64,000 bases of DNA from Artemia franciscana (GCF_032884065.1 NW_027062617.1:1736001-1800000), one strand, 5' to 3'; numbered from the stretch's first letter, positions 1 to 33,900 are shown. Program-made: numbers and translations. Notes: generated from the letters alone by a model not told the origin.

Positions 1-1560
1 TATAACTTTAAATTTCAGTTAAAATAAGTCCTCTCGCGACGTTTTATGACCACTAGGTCGATACTATCACCCCTAGGAAAAAAAATAATAAATAAACACG
101 TATCCGTGATCTTTCTTCTCGCAAAAATACAAAATTCCACATTTTTGCTGATAGGAGCTTGGAAGCTCTTCAGTAGGGTTTTTCTGATACGCTGAATTTG
201 ATGATGTGATTTTCATTAAGATTCTATGACTTTTAGGCGGTGTTTCCCCCTATTTTCCAAAATAAGGCAAATTTTCTCAGGCTCGTATCTTTTGATGGGT
301 AAGACTAAATTTTACGCTAAAGTTTACTCTTTACGCTAAAGTTTAACTTTTTCTCTCAACTCTACTTTTTAAAACAATAAAAAACTCCAGCGTAAAGAGC
401 GGCCGTTGAGAAGGGAACAGCCCCTTTCATATACGGAGTAATTTCTGTTCGTTTTAAGTTTTAATGTCGCTCCTTACTTTCAGTTAAAAAAAACTTGTGT
501 TTTCTGTTTAATTTCTGAACGTTTTTGAATTAAAATATGTTTTGGTTTTGACTCTCTGCACTTGAGTAATTAAAACGAAATTTGCATATTCATTTTTTTT
601 TTTTGGCTAAATGGTTTTCTGTTAGTTTTGGTCGACAATTTTGAAAAGAAAAGGATGGGGAGGAGGCCTAGTTGCCCTCCAATCTTTTGGTTACTTTAAA
701 AAGCAACTAAAACTTTAATTTTTTACGAACATTTTTGTTAGTAAAAATTATACCTAACTTACGAATTAACTTACGTAATGAACTTGTATATTCGTATATT
801 TTTATTACGTATATGAGGGGGTTTGCCAACTCGTTAATACCTCGCTCTTTACACTAAAGCTTAAATTTTGTCCCAATTTTTCAATAAAGACCCGCTATAG
901 AATAAATAGTTGAAAATACTAAAAATACTTTAGCATAATAAACGAGGTAACTAAAGCTTAGATTTTGCCCCAAATAGTTGAAAATACTAAAAATACTTTA
1001 GCATAACAAACGAGGTATTTAGAAGGAGATAAACTCATCATATGCATAATAATTTCTGTTCGTTTCAAGTTTTAATGCTGCTTCTTACTTTCAGTTGAAA
1101 AAACTGTCATATTTATTTTTTCATTTTTTTTTGTTGAAAATAATGCTAGAAATCCTGCGCCCTCTTCATGGGAATTCTCTTCCCCCATAGAATGACCCTC
1201 ACACGCAACCCCTCGCCTCAACCCCCCCTTCAAGCAAAAAAACTGAAAACCTCTGTACACTTCCGAATAACCATTACTAGATGTGGACACTGGTCAAAGT
1301 TTGTAACTTGCAGCCCCTCCCCCGGGAACTCTGAGGGAGTAAGTTGTCCCCAAAGACCTAGTTAATAGATTCTTCGACTATGCTGAAAAAATGGCTATCT
1401 CAAAATTTTTATCCGTTGAATTTAGTAAAAAATTAGCGTGGGAAGGTGTAGGTGCCCTTCAATTTTTTGGTCACTTCAAAAGGGAACTAGAACTTCTAAT
1501 TTCCGTTCAGTTCATAAGAACTTCTAATTAAGGAGGTGACAGCTTCCATTCGGGGACTTT
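1..1560 (+). repeat. R1 interspersed repeat, rearranged copies
   Basis: Segments 31-310, 376-590 and 1018-1560 match, in the same orientation, a long non-coding repeat also present at 39895-41335, 44950-45372 and 46540-47010. Shared words include TTTAAGTTTTAATGTCGCTC, CTCCTTACTTTCAGTT and ACAAAATTCCACATTTTT. Segment 640-880 looks inverted (GAGGGGG... then CTCGCTCTTTAC), so the region is a mosaic. Inside it, 904-1017 is a 68-bp direct repeat (AAATAGTTGAAAATAC). No long open frame. Class unknown. Confidence 0.7.
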
Positions 1561-4264
1561 CCTTTAACTCGCTAGTTTTCTTATGTTTTAATTTTATCGT
1601 CATCCTGTAATGATAGTTGGGATATGTTTTGTTATATGATTTAGACGAAACTTCTTGTTGAAGGCTATCCCAAGAAAAAAAAATGCTTTGCAAGTCATAG
1701 ACTGAATTTGGAAATCTTTATCTCAGGATGATTGTTTGTCAGGGCGTGTCTCTAAACTGAATCTTACGAAACTGTTACCTGAAAACATATTTGGGTTTGA
1801 CCCATTGTCCTTGTGCAATCTTTATGTAATTAGCTGGAGTTAACGAAATAAGTTATATAACTTGTGATTTCCAAGTGCTTATTTTCGTTCAAGGGGCTAT
1901 TGAAAACAATGGACTCAATCGATTCAAATTCCTCCCCAGCATACCCACATGAAGGGATCTATGGGAAACTTTTCTTCTAAAAACCGTCCCAGAACCCTAT
2001 TTCATAGAATTTTTTCATAGTAAGCTAATCAATTGACTCAAATGAATCCCTGAAATTTCTGGATTTAGAGGCATAAACCAATTTTCTTTTTCATTTCTTT
2101 TTCTATCCCGCTTATTAATAATGTTTTAATGTATTGATTAATTGCTTCAAAGCGTATTGCTATTACTTCAAAAAGTATTTTCATCGTGGTTACTTTTTCC
2201 GGATTTTTTTTTTTTATATTTTTTACATTTCACCCTTCCCCCCTCCCCGAAATCATATAAATCATATTTTTTCTGAATTTATGAGAGCACTTCTTATTCA
2301 AAGTACCAATATTTTTATCCCTCCCCCCTTAAAAAATCATGTCCTGTGTACATGCCATGTGCTTTTGTAAAAAAAAAATAATATAATAATAATAATAATC
2401 TGGTATGATTATTTAGTAAATGATGATCTTTTGTGGGCTACTACTCAGAAAATAGGGGGTTTCGATTCAATACAGTAGGTGGTATAGGTGAGATCTATAG
2501 CCGCAAAAAAAGAAGAAAAAAAGATGAGTAATGTTGTTAGAACTATCTTGTTTTCGTTTTACAATTCACTGTCTTTAGAAATTTCTCATTGCGATATTTT
2601 CTTTATTGTTTGCATAACAGAAAGGCAGATTGGTCTTCTTCGTAACTAATGTGTACCTATGGTTGTAAGGGTATAACTAATTTAGGAGCCTCTCGTAATA
2701 TAATGCTATGGAAATAAAATAAGGTTAATTTAAAGACTATACCAGCAAGGCCCTCCTTGGTTAGCTTCCTTTCAAAGCAATACGACTTGTAATGTGTTTG
2801 TATGACGTTATTTATTATTTCGTATCACTTTCCTATAAATATTATGTTATTTGTTTGACGAAAGTCCTTAAATTTTAGTCGGAATACCACAAAAAGAATC
2901 CAGTAGGTTTAGGCCAAAAATAATGTTGAAGTTTGTTGATATATTTGGACACACGATACTTATTTATTGGCAGTGCAATATTTAGTTTGTGTCTTTCCCT
3001 GGTTAAGTCTGTTAATGAGGCAAGATACTGTGGCCAAAGTTTAAAATTTGTCAGGAATATGTTTGACTTACATCATAAGCTATTTTCCGTCCTAATTTAT
3101 TTGTCTATTAATACCAAGATATGGTAAGTTTTATCAAACTTGTCGCACTTATGATTCTGCTTTTCATATTTCCAGCGTATATATTGGACCGTGGACTTTA
3201 GACCCTTTAGTACTTGGTTGCCTGTCTGCTTTCATTTATGTATTTTAATAACCTTCTATGTCCTGGTATTTAAGTTTTTTTCTGTTTTTGTTCCTTTTTA
3301 CTTTCTGAATGATCTGATATGAGTTTCTAAGCACTAACTTTGTAGATGTCTCTACTTTTATTGTGTAAATGCTTCCGTTCTGTGTCAAATTAGCCTTAAT
3401 TATTCCACCATCTTTTTGATGGAATTGATGCGTTTGTTACTAATAAGGTTTCGTCGTTGTCAGGGGAACAGATGGAATTATATCACATTAGCCTCTTTCT
3501 TTTTGGCGCTTACTTTGATTTGATGTAGTACTTGATGAACCTTTCGAAACGTTTAAATTTGAATGAATGTCTACGCTTCAAAACTTAATTCTGTTGTGTT
3601 TCTTTATAAATTCTAGTGACTATTCTGGTCTTTTATAGTTTCTTTTACAATTTTCGGTTGGGCTTGTTTTAGTTTTTTTGCTTTAAGAAATACTCACATT
3701 TTATTAGACGAATTTTTCCGTTCTTTGTCATGCTCCTGAATTTCTATCTATTTAGTATGTCCTAACACCATTCATTATTGGACTTCACACTCTCAGCACA
3801 TGGTTTGCCTGCCGATTTTCTTATATAAATTTAGCGACTTTCTGATCTTTTTCATTTTTGGGGTAGTTTCTGTGCAGCTTGGTCCAGGTTTTGTGTTGCA
3901 TATTTATCAATGATGAAAACCCATGAAAAACTGGTTAATTTAGTTTTCCATACCAAGTATCCTAGTTTTCTAAGGTATTTTGTTAAGGGGTTAATGTGGT
4001 GGACGGAAATATTTTATTCATTGCTTAACTTAAATTCATGTCAAATTTATCTAATTTTATTCTTCTTACATCACTTCGACAATTTTTTTTTTGTAAGTTT
4101 GGAAAAGAACTTACTGAAGTGGGGTATCCGTGAGCTTTCAATTCTCACTCTCTTTGTATCAATCAACCTCTAAACCCCACTTTGCTCCTCGTAGTTTAAC
4201 CCTTTCCTTCTTCCTCGAGTCTTGGCTTTAAACTATTGTCTTATGTAAAATTGTGTTGTTCTAG
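1561..4264. other. Unannotated stretch, presumed intron of the ETNPPL-like gene
   Basis: AT-rich, with T-tracts and many stops in every frame. No exon of the enzyme's N-terminal half, no RNA gene and no repeat shared with the rest of the window were recognised. An upstream exon must exist, because the exon at 4265 starts mid-codon. Confidence 0.5.
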
Positions 4265-24319
<20,055 letters not shown>

Positions 24320-24366
24320 GCATACAATAATGTTGTCACGTTTTGTAGTTAAGGGAAAGGATATAC

Positions 24367-24372
24367 AATAAA
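24367..24372 (+). terminator. Polyadenylation signal AATAAA of the ETNPPL-like gene
   Basis: AATAAA lies 48 bases after the stop, with a second AATAAA at about 24390. This implies a very short 3' UTR of roughly 60-100 bases. Confidence 0.6.
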
Positions 24373-24399
24373 CCATTAAACTAAATCATAATAAATCAC

Positions 24400-25130
24400 T
24401 ACATTCTTTACTCGAAATATTTTGTAGCGTTAAACTGCCTGAGACAGACATGCAGCTGGACACTCCTCCTACATATTACCCTATTTTAAGCTATTGCTTT
24501 GGTCCCATTCTGAGAACCTCCAAAAGATTTGAATTAATTCTTATAATTTTGTCCAAGGTCTAGTCTCGAACATCCACCGTTTCATTTACTCATACACAGA
24601 AGTCGTATGTGAAAGGACCATGTCATTACTTTATCATGAACAACGACAAACGATTAATTTAACTAACTAATTACTTATTTTTATTTTAATTTTATTTAAC
24701 TTAGGAAGTTAATTTTATTAGCTTCCTAATATTTATTGCAGTTATTGATATAAGTGAAATGGACTAACAGCGAATTCTTCCTGTAGAATTGGTAATAGCG
24801 TTAACTAAATAACGCTTAAATATCATTAACAAATTGACTAACTGGATGATTTAATCCAGACAAATTGATTGACAGCGAATTTTCCCTTTAGAATCGGTAA
24901 TAGTGTTTTTGATGGAATAACTCTTAATTGTGAACAATATCTAGCAGTTGTTTACAAATCATCCCCAGATACTTTTTTCCTGCCGCAAACCCTCTGATTA
25001 AGCTATATCAGGTGATGCATCTATTTTTCTGTTTAATAGCAAGGACAATTGTCTTGATCTGTTGGAAATAAACAGCAAAATGACACTTTGGTTTAATGAC
25101 TATACCTCTTTCTGTCTCTAATGAAAAACG
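24400..25130. other. Intergenic, nothing but a diverged short duplication
   Basis: ACAGCGAATTCTTCCTGTAG (about 24768) and ACAGCGAATTTTCCCTTTAG (about 24872) begin two roughly 100-bp diverged units. No gene signal downstream of the polyadenylation signal. Confidence 0.45.
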
Positions 25131-25455
25131 TCTACTACTACTACTACTAGTCCACTACTAGTCTACTATCTACTACTACTAGCAACTCTATTGCTGGACC
25201 AGCTGAGTTAAATGGCTAGTCATAATCTATGAAGCTGAAGATTAAAGGGGTCTGACGACTGATGCCTCCGTAGTTACTAATGTGACTCTTTATAATTTTT
25301 ATGAAAAGGAGGTTTAATCCTCTTAAGAGCTTTCCTAAAATCACCAAGTACTTTCCCTTTTTCAAAAACTAATCTCACAACCTTCATTGTCGTATTTCCA
25401 ACTTCGTAACCATCGTGTTTGAAAAAGTAATTTGCCACGCTATCAGAACCGAAAA
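25131..25455 (-). mobile_element. LINE-A-related remnant A4
   Basis: A CTACTACTACTACTAG run with GCAACTC resembles the LINE-A tail. The segment 25300-25450 matches the RT N-terminal region (compare CTTTCCTAAAATCACCAAGT with 58335-58360). The middle of the element is missing and divergence is high. Confidence 0.5.
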
Positions 25456-25926
25456 ATGTCCAGTAAGTTTGCTACCAATAAGTAAAGCCTATTGCTTGTT
25501 AAAACCTAACTTGAGCAGCTGTCATATTTGTACTGAAACTTATTCTGCATTGATAATTATATATTATTACATTTAAATGAACTATACTTTACTAAATGAT
25601 ATCAAGAATTTATAACCTACGCACTAGTTCCAATCCCTTTGGTAAGGTTTTCACATAACTTGGCCAAGTCAATGTTTTGAGGGAACCTTTTTACCCCTGT
25701 GTACCAAATTATTCAGGTTTTCCAATTTTGTCGAAAGTTATTCTGAAAACTTTTGAAAATTTGAAGGTAATTCTAAGACATTTCGAAAGTCTCAAAAGCT
25801 CGAAAGTTATTCTAAGAACTTTTCAGGAGAATAGTCTTTGTCTAACAGGTGCAATTCGGAGGTATGGGTGCATGTAGCTATTTTTTATCTTTTATTGTAC
25901 ATTCAATATCTTTTATCCTTTACAGT

Positions 25927-26484
25927 CGTTGTCCCTTATTGATACTTATCACAACTAGGGTGTAATTTAAGGGACTCGCCCGTTTGCCTTTGAAATAAAA
26001 ATACAACTTTAATCAAAGGAATAGTTCAACATCGCATAGGGGCTTCTTGTGAGAAAAGACACAGCAAAATCCGAAAAGCTATAACATCATAGTTAATCAA
26101 AGGCGTTGTCCTTAATTGATACTTATCACAACTAGGGTGAAATTTAAGGGGATCGCCCGTTTGCCTATGAAAGAAAAATACAACCTTAATAAAAGGAATA
26201 GTTCAACATCGCATAGGGGCTTCTTGTGAGAAAAGACCCAGCAAAATCCGAAAAGCTATAACATCATAGTTAATCACAGGCGTTGTCCTTTATTGATACT
26301 TATCATAACAAGAGGGAAACTAAGGGGCCCGTTCGTTCGTCTTTGAAAGCTAAATATAACCTTAATAAAAAGAATAGTTTAACACCGTGTACAACCTTAA
26401 TAAAAGGAATAGTTCAACACCACATAGGGCCTTCTTGTGAAAAAAGACACGGCAAAATCAGAAAAGCTATAACATTACAGTTAA
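25927..26484 (+). repeat. Three-unit 177-bp tandem repeat
   Basis: CGTTGTCC begins units at 25927, 26104 and 26281, exactly 177 bases apart. Each unit contains TTGATACTTATCA, GGAATAGTTCAACA and AAAAGCTATAACAT. Units 1 and 2 are nearly identical; unit 3 is more diverged and holds an extra internal copy of an ACAACCTTAATAAAA segment. Satellite-like, non-coding. Confidence 0.9.
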
Positions 26485-26529
26485 CCTGCAAACTTTAAAA
26501 CGTTTTCGCATGCTGGCCAATAATCTGTG

Positions 26530-26780
26530 TTGCGCAGGCACCGGACTTCTGATTCAATGACTTCGGCCGGGAGTGCAATGCATGGTTGGCAGCAAATCAT
26601 CCGACGCTTCTCTTGTTTTTTCCCCCAGATTTCTCCAGGTACCCATTTAAAGATGGGTCGACTCTGGCTGAACTTACATGGTCACCCCATTGACCCCCGC
26701 CCTAAACTAAACAATCAGCGATAACGGGACTCGAACCACTTACCTCAGGATTTCAAGTCTGGAGCGTTAATTTGCAAGGT
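26530..26780 (-). mobile_element. tRNA-Ser-derived SINE, copy 3
   Basis: The minus strand reads GACTTGAAATCCTGAGG, then GTGGTTCGAGTCCCG (B box), then TTTAAATGGGTACCTGGAGA as in copy 1. The anticodon-loop TTGAA word fits tRNA-Ser(UGA). The A box is degenerate. The 3' part diverges and lacks the CCGCCGGTAGGG block. Confidence 0.75.
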
Positions 26781-27359
26781 AAGTTAGAATTGTCTCCATT
26801 TTTTGGTATGGATGCACAGTAACCATTAATGAATAGACCATCCCACCGTAAAACCTTCTTGTGTTTAGCGTTTTGTTTGCTAATCAACGAACCCATAAAG
26901 GAGAAAAGCAGAAAAAATTTTGAACGGTAATTTTTTCGGTCTGCAACTGTTTGGTAAGGTAATTCTAAAGAAGACAAAAATATAAATTGTGTTCATTAAA
27001 TCTGAATCGACTATAGAAAATTTGGGATTTTAACTTGTGACTGGATTGGCAAGCTTAATTTTAAGACTAGGTTTGTTGTCAAAAGTTTTTTTCAGGGGGG
27101 GGGGGGTGATTGCTTTTCTTTTCAGGAAACTACTGTGTTTGTTTTATGATACTTTTATGACGCTTGTGTTTTACACTTTTTGTATATTTTCGTCTTCCAG
27201 GATTGAGAGGGGAGATACTCCTTAGCCCTCCTCTTCGGTGGCACACTACTTCTTTTAGATGAGCTCAAGGGCGAACCTATTTTCTTTTGCAAAAATTGGG
27301 AGAAATATAAAAAGCATTAACCTCCCGAAAACGGAGAGAAATGTTCTATAATCCGGGAC

Positions 27360-29115
27360 AAACTCAAAAACATGACGTGGGCCTTACGCATGAGCTTTGA
27401 ATTCAAACTTACTGATTAAGCCAGGACAAAACCAAAAACGTTTTGGCAGTACGTCTCTAGCCAAGATCACAATAAATGTTGTATCCAAGAACTGATAACA
27501 GGGTGAGATGGAGAAGTTACAGACACTAATTAGCTTGCTAATTTACTGAACCAGTAATTTGTCTCAGTTTTCACTGAACCTGAACCTGATGGACCTTTAC
27601 CTTCCCCATCATTCAATGGAAAGTGCCACGGTATCATCTATAGATATCCTTAAACGCTTACGAAAGTTGAATGCTAACAAGTCACCAGGACCTGATAATT
27701 TACATCTCAGATTACTAAAAGAAATTGCAGAAGTGATAGCAGACCCCCTCATGAGAATGTTCAAGGCGTCACTTACCTATAGAGAGCTACCAGCAGACTG
27801 GAAAGTAGCCAACGTAACGGCGGTATTCAAAAAAAGGCGACCGTACCAAGCCTGAGAATTATTGACCTATCAGCCTAACTTCAGCTGTTGTTAAGATGCT
27901 TGGACGCATAGTCAATGATTCAACTGTCAAAAATTTAACCACAAATTTGTCACCTAAGCAGCATGGATTCCAGTCAAGAAAATCAATTGAACTAAAATTA
28001 TAGAAATCATACGAAATAATTACAAATCTGATTGTTCAAGAACGTCCAGTCGACCTACTGATGGTAGACCTTGACAAGGTACCCCATAGTCGACTACGCT
28101 CCTATATATCTGCTACCGGCATCAATTTATCCCTGATAGACTGGCTAGTTAATTTCCTCACCACATTCTAAACAGAAAGTCCGTTTATTTGACATAGATG
28201 GCCAGCCAATCTACTCCGATGAGGCCATAGTAATGAGTGGGGTACCGCAGGGAACTCTACTAGGTCTAACCCTTTTCTTGATGTACATCATCGATGTTTT
28301 ATGTAGATAAATCCTACACGACCTAGACAGGCCACAGGATTGGACTCAAAACTGGCTTCTCCGACTTAATACAACCAAATGCTGAATTTTGCACCTTGAA
28401 CCCAATAACCCAGTGGGTACCTTATAAATTTTAAATCCCATCACTAAAATAAGGGAGCATCTAGAGAATAGAGAAGAAGAAAGGGACCTTGGTGTCATCA
28501 TTGACGACAGGTCGAGGTTCCACAGCCGCGTTAAGCATGTTGTTTCCCGTGCAATTTCCATCTTTGGCCATAAAAGTGACCATCAATAGCTCAGAGGCAA
28601 CAATAATCATAAAACTTTTCAAGTCTCTCGTTAGAACCCATCTCGATTCTGGCATCTGCCCGGCTGGTCCCTCTTATCGGCAAGATGTAAGGCTCATCAA
28701 AAATGTTCAGAGGCGAGCAACAAAGTGCGTGAAAATCCGGAAATCAGCTTCATATGAAGACCGCCTCAAGCAAATCAAGCTACCTACCATCGTCTACAGA
28801 CACATGCGTAGCGATATGATGCTTACTTACAAACTCCAAAAGGAAAACTCTACTATCTTCATGAGCAGCCACAAAACCAGTCATCATCTCAGAAGAGAAC
28901 ACTCAAAGAAGCTACCAAAATTAAGCTCTATATCGAGAATCATTAAATGTACTTTTCAAGAAGAGTCATAAACCCCTGGAATGAATCGAAGGACTCTACT
29001 GTCAGCACACCCTCTATCCAATCTTTCAAATGCCAACTTGACAAGAACTGAGAGAAGAGGCAGTGGAAGTTTGACTAGGAGTCACCGACTCATGAGCACT
29101 ACAGGTCCAGAGGAC
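27360..29115 (+). mobile_element. LINE-C, degraded CR1/Jockey-like LINE
   Basis: Visible pieces run from FEFKLTD and KTFWQYVSSQ, through LRKLNANKSPGPDNLHLRLL and ADWKVANVTAVFKK, the RT core (SGVPQGTLLG near 28240, GVIIDDRSRFHSR near 28490), to FSRRVINPWNESKDSTVS. The 98- and 160-codon open pieces lie in different or displaced frames, with several breaks. The FADD box region is deleted (text jumps at about 28310). Intergenic. Confidence 0.8.
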
Positions 29116-29119
29116 CTTA

Positions 29120-30289
29120 AAGCTCTCAAATGGATTAAGATGATTAATGTGATATATTTCAGCTCTGAGTCGAGTTGAGCTTCATTTTTTTTTTCTTTCT
29201 TATTTGTATTAAGCATGGGATTCGAGTTACAATTCAAATTTTCAAAGATGGACTTGAAGTTAGAGGTGTCCGACAATTTTCGATTTAACTTCAAACCCTG
29301 GCCAGAAGCAAAGAAATTATCATTACTAATAGAAATAGTCTTTGAACTTGAAAATCTGCACTCAAAAGGGAGGGGGAGTCTTCAGCACATTGGACCAAAT
29401 TTGAAGACTGCTTTCGTAATTCGAAGGTAAATATTTTTATTTTAATAGTTATCTTGAAATTACAGTACTTCTCAACAAGGATACTCCTCCGTTCCGTGTC
29501 CATGTATTGGAACTACAACCGAATATATGAAGGAGAAAGATTATTTGAATTCCAACAAATAAACTGAATAGTGGTTCTTAAATGTATTTTAAAAGGATGG
29601 CATCCTAAAACGTAGTTTACCGGACTGTTGACAATTTCAAAGCAGCTGGAGATAATCATAACAGGGCAGTAAAGAGGCATGGGCTGCGTGTCAGTGACTG
29701 ATAATCCCAAGCAGAAAATGAAATTAAATACGACTGAATTAAGGATGATGAAGTAAGAATGTGATTAAGAATTAGGAATGCGTTGGCTGCTGTTATAAAA
29801 ATCATATTTTTACCTGTTTCTTGTTAAGATTGTTTAAACTGTTATCAAGGTCAGATAAGGAAGCAAGATGGCACTGTTGGACCTGCCAAAGGAAGCCAGT
29901 ATAGGAACAGCACTGCCTTTCCCAAAATAGTATGATTTCTACGATTTTCCGCATAGTTTCCAAAATCATTCATATTATTTGCTGGTGTTTTTTCTCTCTC
30001 CCTCTTCCCTCCTATCAAGATTAGTCCCTGTGTATTGACACGATAGAAGTGCCCAGTCATAACTTTTGCTAGTTTTGCCTTGAAAGTTCTGGTGAAATTA
30101 ATTACATATGCAACGTTGTTTTACCTTCTTGCATTTGAAAAGAAGAAAAAAAATAGACAAAGATAATCGCAAAAATCAAAAGTCAGAAAGTAAAAAAAGA
30201 GAAAGGAAAATTAAGGAGCTTTAGCCTGCATGATACCACCGAACTATAGCCATTCTGATATTTAGTCTCCAAAATTCTTTCATTTATTT
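29120..30289. other. Intergenic, nothing recognised
   Basis: AT-rich, short open frames only. No match to the repeat families in the window was noticed. Confidence 0.4.
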
Positions 30290-30918
30290 GTAATCTAATG
30301 ACTGCCAAAAGAAACAAGAATATTATAAGGATAAATTTAAGGATGATAATGGAAACCTTAGTAGTAAAGCTTCTAATTTTGTTAGTTATTAGCCCAAATT
30401 CCGGTCCAGAGTGTCTGGATTGGGTTGCCCTTGATGATGAAGTCTCGAACCAGATGTTGGGGTTATTTTGTGAATGCTGGTGTATTGCTCCGTCGATTGA
30501 TACCTTTGTCTACTGATAATAGACCACTTCTACGACTATCCGCCAGATGAGAATGATGTTTCAGCGTTCCGTAAACGAATATATATGTTGGACTTATCTG
30601 AATGTGTAACAAGTATGAATGCGATTCCACGATTCACAAAGGGGGCAAGAATTCTGTTATTGATGACTGACCTATTTCGCTTTTAACGGTTATTTCAAGG
30701 ATAAATGTAAAACTGATTAAACAATAGAATTGGGAAATTTCTGGGAAATGGAGCATTTTACATAAGTTTGGTTTTAGATAGGGTCGTTTGACAAAGCAGT
30801 CTGCTTTACCACTTCCTAATTTTTTTTGATGATGCGTTGAATAGAGGAATGAAGATTGCTTATGTATTCATCACGATATTTTAACTAAGAATATTTTTAT
30901 AATTGGAATTCGAGCAGT
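30290..30918 (+). mobile_element. LINE-D, left part (split by LINE-B)
   Basis: Pieces such as KRNKNIIRINL-type linker, PSIDTFVY, PISLLTVISR-like and IFIIGIRA correspond to the stretch between endonuclease and RT and the first RT blocks of a CR1/Jockey-like ORF2. The sequence stops abruptly at the poly-T of LINE-B. Its continuation is at about 34100-34790. Confidence 0.6.
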
Positions 30919-33900
30919 TTTTTTTTTAGATTTGACTCAATTTCCTTAGACCTTAGTTCCTCCAGAGCCATCGGTGGCGCATAAGGCGTCGACAAAGCCT
31001 CTCCATTCATCTCGCATTGGTGCTGCAGCGATGACGCCTTCCCTTTCAGGTATTAGTGAGGTGCCAGCCGTTCTCAGATCTCGGTCATATTTTCGTCTCA
31101 ATGTATTTTTGGGGCGGCCTTTTTCTTCTACCATTTGGCTTCCATTCATAGGTTGTTCGAGGTAGGCTGCTCTCTTCCATACGAAGAACGTGTCCCAGGT
31201 ATGTTCACCGCCTTTTCAGCAACTCAATGACTGGAGGTTGACCTGTTTTTCTGCGTATTTCCGCATTTGTAATTTTTTGTTGCCAGCTTCTATTCAACAT
31301 TCTTCTGTGGCTCTTATTTTCAAATGGAAGGATCCTTTTTACAAGATGGGCGTTTACTTTCCAACATTCACTTGCGTAAAGGAGAATTGAGAGTGCATTG
31401 CTGTTGAAGAGTTGAAGCTTCAGTCGCATTGAATATTTATTACTTTTCCAAATAGGCTTCAATCTATTGAAGGCACCTGTAGCTTGTCCAATTCTACGTT
31501 TAATTTCGGTCGAGATCTCTCCATCACAATCAATCCAGCTACCCAGGTACTTGAACTCCTGGACTTGTTCTAGATCCTTGTTTTTACAATGGAGAACAAG
31601 TGGCGAGGTTGTGACTGCCATGCTCTTCGATTTGTCAATCTTTATCTTTAGCCCGACATTCTCTGCATTCTCGGTAATAGTGTCAAGTAGCTGCTGCAAC
31701 CGTTCTTTAGACTCTTCGAAAAGGACAATGTCGTCCGCGAAGTCCGGATCGAACAGTTGCTTGTTGCTTACTTTTACCCCGTAACCCGATACGAGTCTCA
31801 GGGCATAATCCATTATAATTATAAAGAACATGGGAGAAAGTACACATCCTTGACCAGACATGATCCTTAAAAATCTGGTTGTACCGTTTTCGGTCAAACG
31901 CAACATTCTGATTCTTCATAAAGCGCTATAATCATATCTACTATTTTCTCAAGAATTCCATAGTATTTCAAAACTCTCCACAAGCAATCCCTGTCAACTG
32001 AGTCAAATGCCATTTCAAAGTCAATGAATAGGAGGTAGAGCTTCTTGTTCCATTGTTTTGATTCTTCGACTAGCATTCTCAGTACAAATATTAGATCAGA
32101 ACAGGATCTCCCACTTCTGAAACCATGCTGCTCTTCACGTAGAGTTGCGTCTTGTGCTTTCCGCAGACGCTGCAAAATGACGGAGGCTAATAGTTTGGAT
32201 AAGACAGGGAGAAGATTGATGCCTATCCAATTATGGCAGTTCATCAAGTCTCCCTTTTTGAAGAGTTTGACCATAATGCCTCTGTTCCAATCTCTCGGGA
32301 CCTTTCCTAAGATCATATTTTGGTGAAGAGGAAGAGCCAAATGGGTATGCAGGTACTAATTGAGTACTTCAGCATTTCTGCTGGAATGCTATCAGTACCC
32401 GCGGCTTGTCCATTTTTTAACTTCTTTGCTGCATGCGTGATCTCCTCAGCACTCGGAGGATCTGTATTGATGTCTAAATACATAAAAGGGATATCAGGTA
32501 CGTTTGCTCGGTCACAAGTTTTCGGTCTGTTCAAAAGTTTTTCGAAATGGGAAGCCCATCTCTCGTCAATTTCTGGATCAGATATAATTGATCAATTTTC
32601 GTCCTTGACAAGGGCGATTCTGCTGCTTTGTTTTCCTACCATCTCATTTGTCAATCGGTAGACAGTCTTGGAGTCACCCTTCCTACCAGCTTCTTCAGCT
32701 AAACCTGCTTTCTTTTCGAGGAACTGTCTCTTGTCCTTTCTTGCACTCTTTTTTACCTCTTTATCTTTTTCTTTGTATAATTTTTTTGTTGCCAGCTCTG
32801 AACTCCTTGCAGTATCTATGAGCTTGGCTTGCTTGAGTGCCTTTCGTTCGTCAATCACTTTCCATGTTACGTCAGAGATCCACCTTTCCTTTGGTTTCTT
32901 TCGGAAACCTAGCTTTTCTTCGGCAATCGTCGTGTATGCACTTTTTATTTTCTCCCATTTCTCTTCGACGCTTTCTGAGTCATTTGCCTCAACAGCCAAG
33001 GCATCAAATTTGTTCCATAACGATGTAAGGAAATCTCTGCGGATTTTTCGATCCTGTAGCTTGTCCGTGTCGTACAGTTTCTTGAGATCTTGCTGTGTCT
33101 TCTTTTGGGCACGTAGTTTGATCTGTATGTGGGCGATCATGAGCACGTGACCCGATTGGTCGTCACTCCTCTATACCAACGCACGTCTAACAGGCTTGTG
33201 CGCCACCTTCTGGCGATCACGAAATGGTCAATCTGATTTCGCATTGAACCGTCTGGAGATTTCCATGTGTACTTGTGCACATTTTTATGCTGGAAGAGTG
33301 TCCCACCAACGACAAGGTCATTGCTTAGCACGAAGTCTACTAGTAATGCACCATTTTCATTAATCTGGCCAAGTCCATGCGGTCCTAGGACTTCCGGATA
33401 GTACTTGCGATCGGCTCCTACTTTGGCATTCAGATAACCAACAACACATAGAATATCATGTTTGGGGATGTCTTTGGTGACAGGTTGCAAGGTTTCATAG
33501 AAGCCATCTTTGACATCATCATCCGCCTCATTGGTAGGAGCGTAGCATACAATGACAGAAAGCTTAGTGTGTGTTGTAGCTAATCGTGCAAACAAGATCC
33601 TTTCGTTTATTGGAGTCCATTTGAGCATTGTTCGGTATGCTGCAGGGGACTTCATAAGTCCTACACCTGCCTGATGATGGTTGTCCTCTCCACTATACAA
33701 AAGCACATATCCATGATCTAGTGTTTCTTGGCCTACATCTTTCCAACGTATTTCGTTTAGGGCCAGGAGGTCAATATTATATTGTTTCATCTCTCTGAGA
33801 ACTTGCTCGGTTTTTGATAACTGACTCATAGTTCTCACGATCCAGAAACCGATTTTGGTTGGTTGTTTCACAGTCAATAATCGTGTCCGGGGGCTTGCTG

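Noticed and set aside
2134-4173. Short frames rich in Phe/Tyr/Leu (2134, 2933, 3910)
   Set aside because: They are T-rich intron translations without family resemblance or splice context.
31467-33150. Several + strand frames up to 160 codons
   Set aside because: They are antisense shadows of LINE-B, whose reverse-transcriptase and endonuclease motifs are on the minus strand.
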